A stretch of 64,000 bases of DNA, from positions 2,305,001-2,369,000 of the forward strand of contig JAJHZJ010000028.1 in assembly GCA_023548195.1 (NCBI GenBank), given 5' to 3'. Shown here one piece after another: positions 53,693 to 63,480 of the stretch. The notes beneath the pieces were generated by a model that searched no databases, had not been told where the DNA came from, and saw nothing but the letters and a program-made list of their open reading frames with translations. A program made the translations under genes and the position numbers. Within the stretch, counting starts at the first letter, position 1. Each line of letters begins with the position of its first letter. Source of the stretch: Bettongia penicillata ogilbyi (taxonomy: Eukaryota > Chordata > Mammalia > Diprotodontia > Potoroidae).

Positions 53693-54159
53693 TCACTAAG
53701 ATCTCTTACTTACAGTCATGGAACCCCAAATGAGTCAGTTCGCTCACGTGAAATTCTAGCTCTCTAGGATTTTTGAGAACAAAATTTCCACTAAAGGAAA
53801 CAAGATTTGGAATTGTTAGAAAGTCTTCTCTCAAATACTGTTATAGGGAAGCATTGAGTAGAAGAAGTATTTTGGTGTGACAGGTCAGCTGATAAAGGGT
53901 TGAAAACCTGCTGACCGCTGCTACCCGTGTTCCACCGCAGCACCTCAGCCCAGATTGTATCTCTGGATGACTCATTTTATCCATATCAGTGCACTGGATG
54001 CTGTTTTGTTTTTGTTCGATAGGAACTGACTCCAGAGGAGAGGTCAGAGCTCTGTAAAAGAGCAGTGGTTTAGAGAGATAGATGTCAGAGATGTTGTCTG
54101 TTACAATAATGCATGCCACCATGATTTTACTATTTAATATTAATCAGAGGGTTATGAGG
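53693..54159. other. Unique DNA, no gene seen
   Basis: A small CpG-containing patch (53905-53945: GACCGCTGC, CCCGTG, CACCGC) stands out against CpG-poor surroundings. A 93-codon minus-strand frame crosses it, without a recognised domain. Confidence 0.4.
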
Positions 54160-54260
54160 TGCCAACTGTCCATGGGGTTTTCTTGACAAAGATACTAGAA
54201 TGGTTTGCCATATCCTCCAATTCCTTGCACATAGTAGGTGCTTAATAAATATTAAATTAA
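54160..54260. mobile_element. SINE fragments (group B-like reverse, then a plus-strand 3' end)
   Basis: ACTGTCCATGGGGTTTTCTT with GACAAAGATACTAGAATGG is a variant RTE-type tail that lacks the GACCCCATTTGGGG block. It is followed by TTGCACATAGTAGGTGCTTA. Confidence 0.7.
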
Positions 54261-54307
54261 AATGAAGAGACCACATAAAAACAATTTCAAATAAATAGTA
54301 ATATTTT

Positions 54308-54395
54308 CAACTCTCTAAAATTATAAATTGCTGAAAAACCACCAGTCTTCACTAGTAGTAGAAGTTTCTCATGCCAATGAAATCACAGATCCAAT
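54308..54395 (+). mobile_element. Group A SINE, 3' part
   Basis: CAACTCTCTAAAATTATAAA with TTGCTG, then CATGCCAATGAAATCACAGA and TCCA: the middle and tail of group A. Confidence 0.85.
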
Positions 54396-54682
54396 TTTTA
54401 TAAAACCACACATACACTATGTAATGGGGTCAAAGAGAGGGAAAGCAGAAGGGGGGGGAATTTTTAAAAAGGGAAGAGTGGTAGAGAATAAATAGCTGCT
54501 ACTCCACATAGCTACCTATGTAAAGGAACCATCCAGACCCCAATCAGATTATTAAACGAATGGTTCATGAAAATAGGTAGTAAATTTTTCCTTACTGCCC
54601 TGACTTGCTAGCTCTATCCAAGGAGCCATGTTGGTTAGGGCCTGATAATACCGAGGACAAACAGGATCACGCATTCACATAC

Positions 54683-54922
54683 GTAGTTGATAGAATGGTG
54701 AATTTTGGAGTTAGACAGACCAGAGCTAAATCCTGCCAGACACTTAGAGCTACATGACCCCATGAATATTACAAGCCTCTGTCTTCCTCCATTTCCTCAA
54801 CTATAAGATGGGAATTATGATAGCATCTACCTCTCAGGGTTGTTGTGAGGATCCAGTAAGATAATGCATATAAAAGGCTTTGCAAATCTTAAAATACTAT
54901 ATAAATGTGAGCCATTATCTTC
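54683..54922 (+). mobile_element. MIR-type SINE, full length
   Basis: AGTTGATAGAATGGTGAATT, TCCATTTCCTCAACTATAAG, CTACCTCTCAGGGTTGTTGT, GAGGATCCAGTAAGATAATG, GCTTTGCAAATCTTAAAATA and ATAAATGTGAGCCATTATC. Good reference copy. Confidence 0.85.
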
Positions 54923-55039
54923 ATTGTTAGGTTGGATTTGCCAGAGGAAAGACTGACCTAATGCCATGGGCTGTGTCAGAAATTATGTGCTGTTGATCAC
55001 AAGTGGGATAGTATTAAAGTGTTAATAACTCAACACAAA

Positions 55040-55166
55040 TCCACATCTCTTCTGGATGTATCACTTCACATCCATGGGCCTCAGTTTCCTCATTTGTAAA
55101 ATGAGGAGGTGGGACCTAATGATTGGTCTTGTCTCTTCCAGTCCTCATGATCAGGGACTCTGAAAA
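55040..55166 (+). mobile_element. Group C SINE, 3' half
   Basis: CATGGGCCTCAGTTTCCTCA, TTTGTAAAATGAGGAGGTGG, TCTCTTCCAGTCCTCATGAT. Confidence 0.8.
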
Positions 55167-55374
55167 GCAGGTGATGATGAAGCATACTACCCACGTCCTG
55201 TTAGAGAGGTGATTAACTCAGGGCACAGAATGACACATTTTTTTTTATAGTCATGGCCAATGCAAGAATTTGTTTTGCTTAACTATGTATATTTGTTACA
55301 AGGGGTTTTTGTTTTTATCTTTATCTCGGTGTGTGAAGATGAAGTGAAAAGGAGAGAAAATAGATTTTTGTTAC

Positions 55375-55593
55375 TTAAAAAAATTTAAAAAGAAAGGAAA
55401 AGAAAAAGAATGGGGCAGATGGATAAGTAGGCACTACAATGGTTTCACTGAGTTCAACTGCATTGATAACTCTTCCTCCTCTGGGGCCATATAGTAAGTT
55501 AGGGTTTGTCTCAAAATACCTATTTAGAGATTTGGGATCTGCCAATGTAAGGTCATACTCTTTCACCTGTTCTACAATCCTGGGCTCATTTTC
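55375..55593 (-). other. Unrecognised open frame, possible exon or gene remnant
   Basis: The minus-strand frame is open from just after a stop near 55603. It reads protein-like in its middle (AENEPRIVEQVKEYDLTLAD, then a G-P-R-G-G-R segment) before a phenylalanine-rich end caused by a T-run. It is hydrophilic, with ordinary amino-acid use, and not in a recognised repeat. I do not know the family. I see no clear splice sites or poly(A) tail, so exon, processed pseudogene and chance all remain possible. Confidence 0.3.
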
Positions 55594-55809
55594 AGCCCAT
55601 CAAAAAGTACCCAAATGATTGACTAGCTTTGGCTGTTTGTCCCATATTCCTAGGTAATTGCTTAGTTACCTTTTTACCCACCACAGAAAAGAACAAAAGT
55701 ATCCAGCTCATAAAATTAATTTCCCATCACCTCAGAAATAAACTTACACCATCCCTCTAAAGATTTCTCTGAAAATATATCTAAAAACAAGCCCACCACC
55801 CAAGCTACA
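55594..55809. other. Unique AT-rich DNA
   Basis: No repeat or exon recognised. The minus strand upstream of the open frame at 55375-55593 has stops in all frames. Confidence 0.4.
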
Positions 55810-56013
55810 GAGAGGAAATATGATATGGTTGATAGGGTACCTGATTCTGTATCAACAAGACCTGAGTTCAGGTCCTGCTTGAGACACACTGTGGAATCCT
55901 GCATTAGTCAATTCCTTTTTCTGGGCCTCAGTATCCTCAGCTAATAAACTGAATGGTTTAGATTTTGTGACCACTGAAATGCCTTCTAGCTCTCAGTCTA
56001 TGATCTTCTTGTC
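55810..56013 (+). mobile_element. Group C SINE, full length
   Basis: GAGGAAATATGATATGGTTG, ACCTGAGTTCAGGTCCTGC, GGGCCTCAGTATCCTCAGCT, CTTCTAGCTCTCAGTCTATG with ATC. Confidence 0.85.
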
Positions 56014-56224
56014 AAGGAGACAGACGGGCCTTTGTCACCTCCCTGTAGTGGTCAAATCCTGCTTTTTTTTCACCTGCATCTAGAGATCCCATTGTCAGAA
56101 GCTTCTATATCTGTACCGTGTGATTCTTTCCTTATGTTTTTCTCTTTGATTCATGTCATTTAAGCATTGCATATCTCACCTTACCCACAGGACAGGTCGA
56201 ATCATTGCCCTATGACTTCAGGCA

Positions 56225-56352
56225 TCATTCCTGTGATTCCCAGGCCAATACACCTCTTCTTGGGACAGAGACTGGCCTGCTTGCTTATGTTTACATTCCC
56301 AACATTTAGCATGGCTCCTGACACATGGTAAACACTTAATAAATGTCCTTGG
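56225..56352 (+). mobile_element. L2 LINE 3' end
   Basis: CTTGGGACAGAGACTGGCC, ACATTCCCAACATTTAGC, GTAAACACTTAATAAATGTC with CTTGGTT: an L2 plus-strand terminus. Confidence 0.7.
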
Positions 56353-56670
56353 TTAATTCATTAGGTACCTGCTATGTGCCACACACTGGGCTTAGGCAGT
56401 GGGGGACTAAGACAAAAGGAGCATGCTTCCTGCCTGCTAGGACTGACAGGAGACAACACGTACTGTGTAGATACATGCCAAACACCCATAAAAGGAAATA
56501 TAAAATACATATGAGCAGACAGATACAAGGTAACTTTGAAGAAGACTTTAGAAGCAGGGGTAGGGGCAATGAGGAATGGCTTCCCCTGAAGGAAGTGCTT
56601 GAGCTGAGTCTGTAAGGAGGGCCAAGGATTCCAAAAGGGTGGAGAAGGAGAATTCTCTGCATACTCTATT
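56353..56670 (-). mobile_element. L2 LINE 3' end, tail-to-tail with the previous copy
   Basis: TTCATTAGGTACCTGCTATG, ACTAAGACAAAAGGAGC, GCTTCCCCTGAAGGAAGTGC, GAGCTGAGTCTGTAAGGAGG, CAAGGATTCC: a reversed L2 terminus. Confidence 0.75.
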
Positions 56671-56819
56671 TTGTGCTCTGATTGTGTAGTGATTGCCCTA
56701 GGAATATACAGTTAGGGGGAAATCAATCTTGCTGGTCCCGTAAGCTTACACAACTCAAAAGTAACAATGCAACTTCCATTTTTTAGTAGAAATTAATTGT
56801 CACAATGAAGTCCTTTTCC

Positions 56820-57432
56820 TCAAAGTCTCTCCTCACTCCAGTCCATTCCCACATTGCCACCTCTCTAGTTTTCCTTTCTTTGAGGTTTGACCATGTGTCT
56901 TCTCTTCTCAGCTAATTCTACTGTCTCTCTTTTGCCTCTGAAATAAAACTTAAATTCTCCTGTAAATTCCTCCGTTTCCCTTTTAAAATCATATACAACA
57001 TGCCCCCCCCCATGTCATTTGGAATTTACCCAGTTGGCCAGCTCTGTGCTCCTCACAAGTAACAGACGCTTCATCTCATCCCTGTGCCTTTGCATTGCCT
57101 TCCCCCAGACCCGCAGGACTCTCCTTATGTTCACTTCACAGAGGCCTTCTCTTCCTTTAAGTTAAAGCTCTAAGACCGTCTTCTCCATAGAGCCTCTCCA
57201 CATCCCTCCAGTGCTAGTACCCTTCTTACCAAACCACCTAGGGCTGACTATACTGTAAGTTTTGGTTTTTAAATTTATCTTGTATACATGTATCTATATA
57301 TTCTTGTCTCCCCCATTAGAATATAAGTTCCTCAGGAGTAGGAATTGTTTCCTTCTTTGTGATCATGTCCCAGTTTTTAGCTCAGGGTGATACAGTAGGT
57401 GCTTAATAGACACTTGTTAATTGAACGACTCC
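56820..57432 (+). mobile_element. L2 LINE, 3' 0.6 kb
   Basis: CATCCCTGTGCCTTTGCATT, TCACAGAGGCCTTCTCTTCC, GTCTCCCCCATTAGAATATA, AGTTCCTCAGGAGTAGGAAT, ACAGTAGGTGCTTAATAGAC: a full L2 3' UTR order. Confidence 0.85.
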
Positions 57433-57751
57433 TCCCACACGACAGTATCTGTGCTAAATCCAGTTACTTAGAAAATGCATGTTGACAAAAGGCACAATGA
57501 ATTCTGTAACTCTTTTAAATGAATTTATTTTTATTAATAACAGCATCTATATACATGTACATATATATATATATATCTGAAAAATTGTAATGGAATAATA
57601 CATATGTGCGAGACATTCAGTCTGTAGAAGGTGCGTTTGAGTATTTATTACTCCGAGTCACACTGCGTAATTTGTCGAAGTTAAATAAAAACCAAGATGA
57701 CAATGCCTGGTGGCACATATGGACTTGTAGAGCCTTTGCAATAACGCCATG
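57433..57751. other. Unique AT-rich DNA, no gene seen
   Basis: It includes a TA run of about nine units at 57560-57577. No repeat family or exon recognised. Confidence 0.5.
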
Positions 57752-58012
57752 ATCCAATTAATCAATAAGGATTTATTAAACCCTACCAATTAGAAAGTGA
57801 CTCCATTAAGGGCAGGGACTGTATTTGCCTTTCTATCTCCAGCATCAGGCACATTGTCAGCAATCATTTATTAAACTCTTATAGTCAATCAGCTAGCGTT
57901 TGTTAAGCACTTGTGTTAATAAAGCTGACTGACCGCATCATACAAAGAATGAAATAGCCCTTTCCTTCAATGAACCCCCATTCTGTTAGAAGAGACCCAC
58001 AGGAACAACTTG
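57752..58012. mobile_element. L2 end inserted within another L2 end
   Basis: 57752-57792 reads reversed (CAATAAGGATTTATTAAACC). 57793-57872 reads forward (TTAAGGGCAGGGACTGTATT, AGCATCAGGCACATTGTCAG, CAATCATTTATTAAAC). 57873-58012 reads reversed again (GCGTTTGTTAAGCACTTG, AGCCCTTTCCTTCAATG). This looks like nesting or a local rearrangement. Confidence 0.6.
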
Positions 58013-58019
58013 TAATGGA

Positions 58020-58165
58020 AATGGAAAAAAACATCATCTATGGAATCAGAAGATTTGGTTTCACTTAATCTTTCTGAGCCACCGATCACTAGCTGGTAAC
58101 ATCGGAACAATGCAGTTTCTAATTTTCTGGGTTGCTTTGAGGATCAGAATGATATGATGAAGATA
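58020..58165 (+). mobile_element. MIR-like SINE, worn
   Basis: TATGGAATCAGAAGATTTGG, TTAATCTTTCTGAGCC, GGGTTGCTTTGAGGATCAGA. The tail passes into a TG microsatellite. Confidence 0.65.
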
Positions 58166-58170
58166 AAAGC

Positions 58171-58222
58171 GTGCACGTGTGTGTGTGTGTTCGTGTTGTG
58201 TACACATACACGTGTGTGTTCC
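58171..58222 (+). repeat. (TG)n/(CA)n microsatellite
   Basis: GCACGTGTGTGTGTGTGTTC, then GTGTACACATACACGTGTGT. The second part is self-complementary. Confidence 0.9.
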
Positions 58223-58440
58223 CAAAGTGCTTTAGATTTGTTAACTCAATTGATCCTCACAGCAATCCTAGTAGGTAGGTGCTATTATTGTTTCTATTTT
58301 ACAGTTGAAGAAGTTGAGGCACAGAGGTTAAGTGACTTGCCCAGGGTCACATAGCTAAGAACTGTCTGCAACAGGATTTGAATTCAGGTTTTCCTGACTC
58401 CAGGATCTGAACTCTACATTCATCGTGCCTCCTAACTACT
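58223..58440 (-). mobile_element. MIR-type SINE, full length
   Basis: AAAGTGCTTTAGATTTGTTA, TGATCCTCACAGCAATCCTA, TTCTATTTTACAGTTGAAGA, AAGTGACTTGCCCAGGGTCA, GATTTGAATTCAGGTTTTCC. Well preserved. Confidence 0.88.
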
Positions 58441-59289
58441 TAAGCATTTTGTATCTATAAAACCCTCAATATGTCAGTTGTTGAATTTAAAGGATTCTCT
58501 ACAATAGTAAATTCACAATTAATAGCATGAATTTGTAATCGATTGGAAGGGAACAGCCGCAAGAATTTATCCACCTAAGTTCGATGGGTTGGGGGTTAGG
58601 TGGAAAGAAGGCAAAATGGTGAACGTGTTGACATCAGGGACCCGGGGAGTTAGTGGCTGCATAGGCACAGAATCAAGGCTGAAAGGCGACAAAGAAGGCC
58701 AGGTCAAAGTTGTTATACTAGGAGAAGAGGTAAGAATTGAAGAACTGGACATATTAAAAAATAAAGATGGAAAATTGCTTGTGAGATTTGTGGTGGGAGG
58801 AGGAGACACAAAAAGAGAAATTGCAATACATAAATAGATAAATAACTATCACATGGCAGTGCTTTTTTAGAATGACCTCAATTCAATGAAGCGGAAAATG
58901 CCAGGCTAATAAAGTAAAATAGATGGAAGGAGAGGACCGAAGAAGAAAATGCAGAAATAGAGGTCTGGGTGGTGTGCCACCAAGATATGGAATGGGCTAG
59001 CCTGAGTAATTAGGTAGACTACGAGCTTGGCCGTTGAACCTTTAGGCCTATTCATTTCTTATCCTAGGCTTTTGGAATATCACTTAAGAGTCTACATTAG
59101 CCCAAGTGCACATTAACGTTCGTAATGCAAAGTGGCCCTTAAGAACCACTAATGGACCAGAGACGTTAGACCTCTATCAGGCTAAGCCGGAAAGGCAGAA
59201 GCTTTTACCTTGCCTGTCTTCTGCAGGAGGCCAAACACTTTGTGGTCATTTCTTAAGTGGTCCTTTGCTGAGTCCTCTTTCTCCTTCCC
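58441..59289. other. Unclassified DNA, no gene seen
   Basis: The 82-codon plus-strand frame at 58589-58837 is glycine-, lysine- and valine-rich. It may be worn reversed L2 (purine-rich strand), but I cannot show it. No exon supported. Confidence 0.4.
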
Positions 59290-59884
59290 CTGCCTAAATG
59301 GGATTTTTCCCCCGAAGCTCTTTCTGGATCCTCTTTTCTTCCTTCCCTATGCACTTACTCTTATTCACCTCCATCATTTCAACTGTTACTCTATTTAGAG
59401 GACTCCCAAAACCGTACATTCAGCACTGACCTTTCTCCTAAATACCAGCCCTTTGTTTTCAGCTGCCTCTGCTTGACACATTTACCTGCAAGTCTTGGCA
59501 GTCCTTCAAAATCAACATGTCTAAAATCAAAGTCCTCATTTTCCTTCATCTCCCTTTCCCTTCAACTCACTTTTCTGTATAATTTTACTGTTTCTGTTAA
59601 AAATGCCGCCATTATCCTAGTCACTTCAGGCTCAAAACCCCAAAATTTCCATTGACTTCTAACTCTGCCTCACCTTTCATGACCAGTCAATTCCCAAATC
59701 CTCTGAATTTTTTCTTTAAAATATCTTTCTCATCCATTCTTCCCTTTCCATGCCTACCGCCCTTGTTAAAGGTGTCACCACTTGACAGTCATAATATCCA
59801 ACCAGCCAGTCTCCTTCCTTCCAGTGTTTCTTCTCTAAACCATCCTGCATACAACTACCACACAGCTTTCCAAGGTAACCCTTT
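59290..59884 (+). mobile_element. L2 LINE, ORF part
   Basis: TTGTTTTCAGCTGCCTCTGC, AATCAACATGTCTAAAATCA, AAAGTCCTCATTTTCCTTCA and CAGGCTCAAAACCCCAAAAT follow L2 ORF order (AACATGTCCAAAACTGAACTC when intact). Broken frames. Confidence 0.8.
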
Positions 59885-60008
59885 CTGTGCTTGGATTCAG
59901 ATTTCTTATCACTTACCTTTGTGGCCTTGGGCAAAATCTATAACCTCTTTGGGCCTCAGTTTCCTAAAATGAGGAGACCGAGTTAGATTGACTCTAAGGC
60001 CCCTTACA
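59885..60008 (+). mobile_element. Group C SINE fragment nested in L2
   Basis: TGTGGCCTTGGGCAAAATCT, TTTGGGCCTCAGTTTCCTAA, GATTGACTCTAAGGCCCC. Confidence 0.8.
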
Positions 60009-60430
60009 GCACTAAAGATATAATCTGATGTCCCTGCAATGATCAGAAATCTTAGGTAACTCATTATTACTTCCCAACCCTTTGACATTTGCCTCAGTCT
60101 ACCTGTTAAGCATTTTCTCCTTCTTGTACATGTGACTCCTATATTCCTATCAAACTAAGATTTCCAAATGTAGCTTTTAGATATAGAAAAGACCTTAGAG
60201 GTTATCTATCCTAGGGTTTCTTAAACTTTTTCCATTCACAAACCCTTCAGCGCTTTTTAAACTATGGGTCTCAACCCCATAAATCTACAATTTAATAAGC
60301 ACTGAAAGCCAGCCCTCATTTTACATATGGGGAAACTGGGGCTCAAAGGGGTTACTAGATCAGCTGTACCATCACTAATCCATGACACAACCAAGATACT
60401 TAATCCAGTGATCTTTTCCCAATATTTCCC
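60009..60430. mobile_element. Mixed fragments: L2 pieces, worn unnamed repeat and SINE core
   Basis: 60180-60215 (ATATAGAAAAGACCTTAGAG with GTTATCTATCCTAG) and 60312-60350 (CATTTTACATATGGGGAAAC) are a reversed group C SINE. It is split by 60216-60300 (TTTCTTAAACTTTTTCCATT, CTATGGGTCTCAACCCC), part of another old repeat. Confidence 0.6.
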
Positions 60431-60704
60431 TTTTCCCATCATTTCTGATGTTTTGTCCATTCCTGCCTTCGTATTTCTGCCCATCCCATGTCTTTCACTT
60501 CGAACCCCTCCCCCCAACTAACTCTGTTTTTTTGAAACTCTTCCTGTCCATCCAAGTCCCAGCTCAAATGCCACCTTCTTCAGGAATCCCTTCTATTCAT
60601 CCCATCCAGAAGGAACTCCCTTCATCTTAGAGGTCTTGGGATAGTTTATTAATACCATCTTTGTGGTATTTATCACAAACTACTTTATGTCAGGCTATTC
60701 AAGC
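60431..60704 (+). mobile_element. L2 LINE, 3' UTR part
   Basis: TCCAAGTCCCAGCTCAAATG, CCACCTTCTTCAGGAATCCC and TTGTGGTATTTATCACAAAC match the L2 block CAGCTCAGATGTCACCTCCT with CCAGGAAGCC. It has no terminal tail. Confidence 0.8.
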
Positions 60705-61495
60705 TACCTTTCTTTTCTCCTCTACTACATTGGCCTATCTCCCCTCTCTTTCATAGCCACACATATTGAAAAAGTTATTTACACCTGATGCCTTTGCTTT
60801 CTCCTTAAACACTCACATCTCCTCAGGGCCTTGTAATCTAGCTTCTTTTTTCTAGCATTCTACTGAAACTCTCCTCTTATAGAGGTGACGAGAGATGTTT
60901 TAAGTACCAAAACCAGTGGCCTTTTTTATTTAATTAAAGATTAAGGTTCACTTTGTCTTTCTTGCCTTCTCTGAAATATTTGACATCATTTACTGCCTTC
61001 CCCTTTTGATAGTCTCTTCTCTCTTGACTTTCATAAAAACACACTTTCCAGATTTTCCTCCTACTTTTGTAAATCTTCCTTCTCCTTCTCCTGCAATGGG
61101 TCCTTTGCCTCTTTCCAGCACCTTCAAGATGAGTCTTTTCCAAAGTTTTGTCCTCATCCCTCTTCTCCACTTCTTTCATCTTCTCTACTTTGGCGATCTT
61201 AATTCACTTGATACTTTATCAGTATCTTCTGTGCACGATCTCCAAATCTGTATTTCCAGCATCTCCGTCCTCAGCTTCTTCAGATCCCAGACCTACATCC
61301 CAAGCCTCTTATAATTTAGGTCTGCTTGGATACCCTATCAATATCTTAAACTCAGTGTTTTGAAAACTCAGTTTATTTTTAAAAAACTGTTCTTCCTTCT
61401 GATTTTATTATTTCTATCATTTGCCCAGTCTCCCATATTCAGAAACTTAGTGTTTTCGTTATCCTTTCCCTCACATATTACTTTTACCAGTGATA
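60705..61495 (+). mobile_element. Second L2 LINE, more 5' ORF part
   Basis: CTGAAATATTTGACATCATT (worn A-x-F-D-x-(V/I)), CCAAAGTTTTGTCCTCATCC and CTCTTCTCCACTTCTTTCAT (worn V-L-G-P-L-L-F), CGATCTCCAAATCTGTATTT, CTATCAATATCTTAAACTCA. It lies downstream of the 3' part at 60431-60704, so it is a different copy or a rearrangement. Confidence 0.75.
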
Positions 61496-61565
61496 CTAAT
61501 AACTCATATTTATGTAGCACTTTAAGGTTTATAAAACTGCTTATCTACAACCTTCCTTAATAAGA
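61496..61565 (-). mobile_element. MIR-like SINE fragment
   Basis: CTAATAACTCATATTTATGT with AGCACTTTAAGGTTTATAAA: a reversed MIR end. Confidence 0.65.
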
Positions 61566-61780
61566 GTAGCTAATATTTATATGACCTTTTAAAATTTGCT
61601 GAGCACTTTATATACATTATCTTATTTGATCCTAACAATCTTGTGAAGTAAGTGCTATTATTTTGTTGATGAGGAAAATGAGGTTCTAAAAGGTGGTCAT
61701 GTATATAATGTCACAGGAGATTCAAACTCAGTGTTTCCTGGCAAGTCCGGTGGCCTTCCACATAGCACACTTTGTCTCTT
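61566..61780 (-). mobile_element. MIR-type SINE, full length
   Basis: GTAGCTAATATTTATATGAC, GAGCACTTTATATACATTAT, CTTATTTGATCCTAACAATC, TGAGGAAAATGAGGTTCTAA, AGATTCAAACTCAGTGTTTC. Confidence 0.8.
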
Positions 61781-61784
61781 TTCC

Positions 61785-62108
61785 TTGTGAGGTAAGTAGA
61801 ATGTTGTTGTTTAGTCGTTTCAGGCGTGCCCAATTCTTCATGACCCCATTTGGGGTTTTCTTGGCAGAGATAATGGAATTCTTTGCCATTTCCTTATTCA
61901 GCTCATTTTACAGATGAGGAAACTGACACAAACAGGGTAAAGTGACTTTTCCAGGCTCATACAGCTAGTAAGTGTCTGAGACCAGATTTGAACTCAGGAA
62001 GATGAGTCTTCCTGACTGCAGGTCCAACCTCTGTCCACTATGTCACCAAGCTGCCCAAAGTATTATTGCCTTCATTTTATAGATGGATATCCTGACGCCT
62101 AGAGAGCA
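61785..62108 (-). mobile_element. Group B SINE inserted in a MIR remnant
   Basis: 61803-62056 is a full group B copy (TGTTGTTTAGTCGTTTCAGG, GACCCCATTTGGGGTTTTCT, CATTTTACAGATGAGGAAAC, TTGAACTCAGGAAGATGAGT). Outside it, CCTTGTGAGGTAAGTAGA (left) and AGTATTATTGCCTTCATTTT with ATAGATGG (right) join into one MIR block. Confidence 0.88.
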
Positions 62109-62109
62109 A

Positions 62110-63017
62110 TCCACATTTATTAAATACCTCCTCTGTTGAAGACATGCGACTAGATATTGGGTATACAATGACCAAAAAAAAATCCTTTTCCTCAAAGAGC
62201 TTATATCCTACTGCGGCAAATAACATGTACATACATGTAAGTATAGAGAAAATAAATGTGAACAGAATGAACCCCAAAATAAAGAAAAGCTAGTTAAGTA
62301 CAAGGTAGTTAGGAAGAAAAGACACTAGCTAGTGGGGTCAGGAAATGCTACCTGTTTAAGGTGATACTGGAATTGCATCTTACAAAAACGGGGGAGCAAG
62401 AGTGAGTGCATTCCAGGCCTGGGGTACAGTTAATGCAAAGGCAAGGATATAAGAGATGGAGTACCTGCCATATGTGAGAAATTTGAGAGGCCAATTTGGC
62501 TGGCCCATGAATTGTAAGAAGGGAAGTAATATCAAAGAAAATGGGAAAGATAGCTTGGGACCAGTGAAGAGCTTTAAAATCCCAACAGAGGAATCTTTTG
62601 TCCCAGAGGCAATAGGGAGCCACCTGAGTTAATTGGATAAGGGAGTAACATCGTCACAGCTGCACTGAGAACTCTATATAGTATTTTTGCCTGTCGGTCA
62701 CCTTGGAAGCTACGTGAAGGATGATGAAAGTGGAAAGAAAGGCTTTAGACACAGAAACCAATATGGAGGTCACTGCCATAATCCAGGCAAGTGATGATGG
62801 TGGCCTGAACTAAGTTAGTGGCCATGCAAATATCAAGAGAAGGGATTAGCTCTCAGAGTCAGAAACAGTGAGATTCATTATGTGATTAGATATGTGGGAT
62901 GGAGGACAAGGAGTCATAGATGGCATGTGAACCTGAGAGACTGGGGAAGTTTCAGTGCCCTTGACAGAGATAGCTTAATTCATAGAGGTACAAGTAAATG
63001 AGTGAGGCTAAAAAAGA
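62110..63017 (-). mobile_element. L2 LINE, 3' 0.9 kb
   Basis: CCACATTTATTAAATACCTC, CAAAGAGCTTATATCCTACT, GAGTGCATTCCAGGCCTGGG, GCAATAGGGAGCCACCTGAG, ATAATCCAGGCAAGTGATGA, TGAGAGACTGGGGAAG: a clear reversed L2, about 0.9 kb without major breaks. Confidence 0.88.
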
Positions 63018-63019
63018 GG

Positions 63020-63132
63020 GGAAGGTGATTTGTTGCCGATCTCATGGCTAGTAACTGTCAGAGCTAAGACTTGAACCCCAGTCTTCTGTGGATTCAGCAC
63101 CCTTTCCCTATGGCATGACTGTCAACGCTTCT
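63020..63132 (-). mobile_element. MIR-like SINE fragment
   Basis: ATCTCATGGCTAGTAACTGT, TTGAACCCCAGTCTTCTGTG, CACCCTTTCCCTATGGCATG: reversed head. Confidence 0.75.
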
Positions 63133-63480
63133 ACATCCATAGTCTATTCCTGTGATACCACCCCATGCAAGATTTTACCAGCTGGCTAAACTACAGCAAC
63201 AGCTTCTTGTGACAGGTTTTCCTACCTCCAGTCTTTCCCTCCTCTAAACAAATTGTCCTTCACTATACAACTACCCTAATCTTCCTAATTCATATCAGTC
63301 TTTTACTCAAAAGCCTATAGAGAGTTGATTCATTTTGACCACAAGTAAGATTCAGAGTCTCTTGTCTACCTTTCAAGGTCCTCCAGAACCTGGCATCACT
63401 TTCCTTCCTTTTCTCTTACAGTCCCTCATGTAGCCCTCTACTCCAGAAAACTGAACTATGTGCCATTCCTCCTTACATGT
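63133..63480 (+). mobile_element. L2 LINE, left part (split)
   Basis: GTTTTCCTACCTCCAGTCTT, AGTCTCTTGTCTACCTTTCA, AGGTCCTCCAGAACCTGGCA, AACTATGTGCCATTCCTCCT: L2 in forward order up to an abrupt change of composition. Confidence 0.8.

Noticed and set aside
58589..58837. 82-codon glycine/lysine/valine-rich frame as a gene
   Set aside because: The purine-rich strand looks like decayed reversed L2; no domain recognised.
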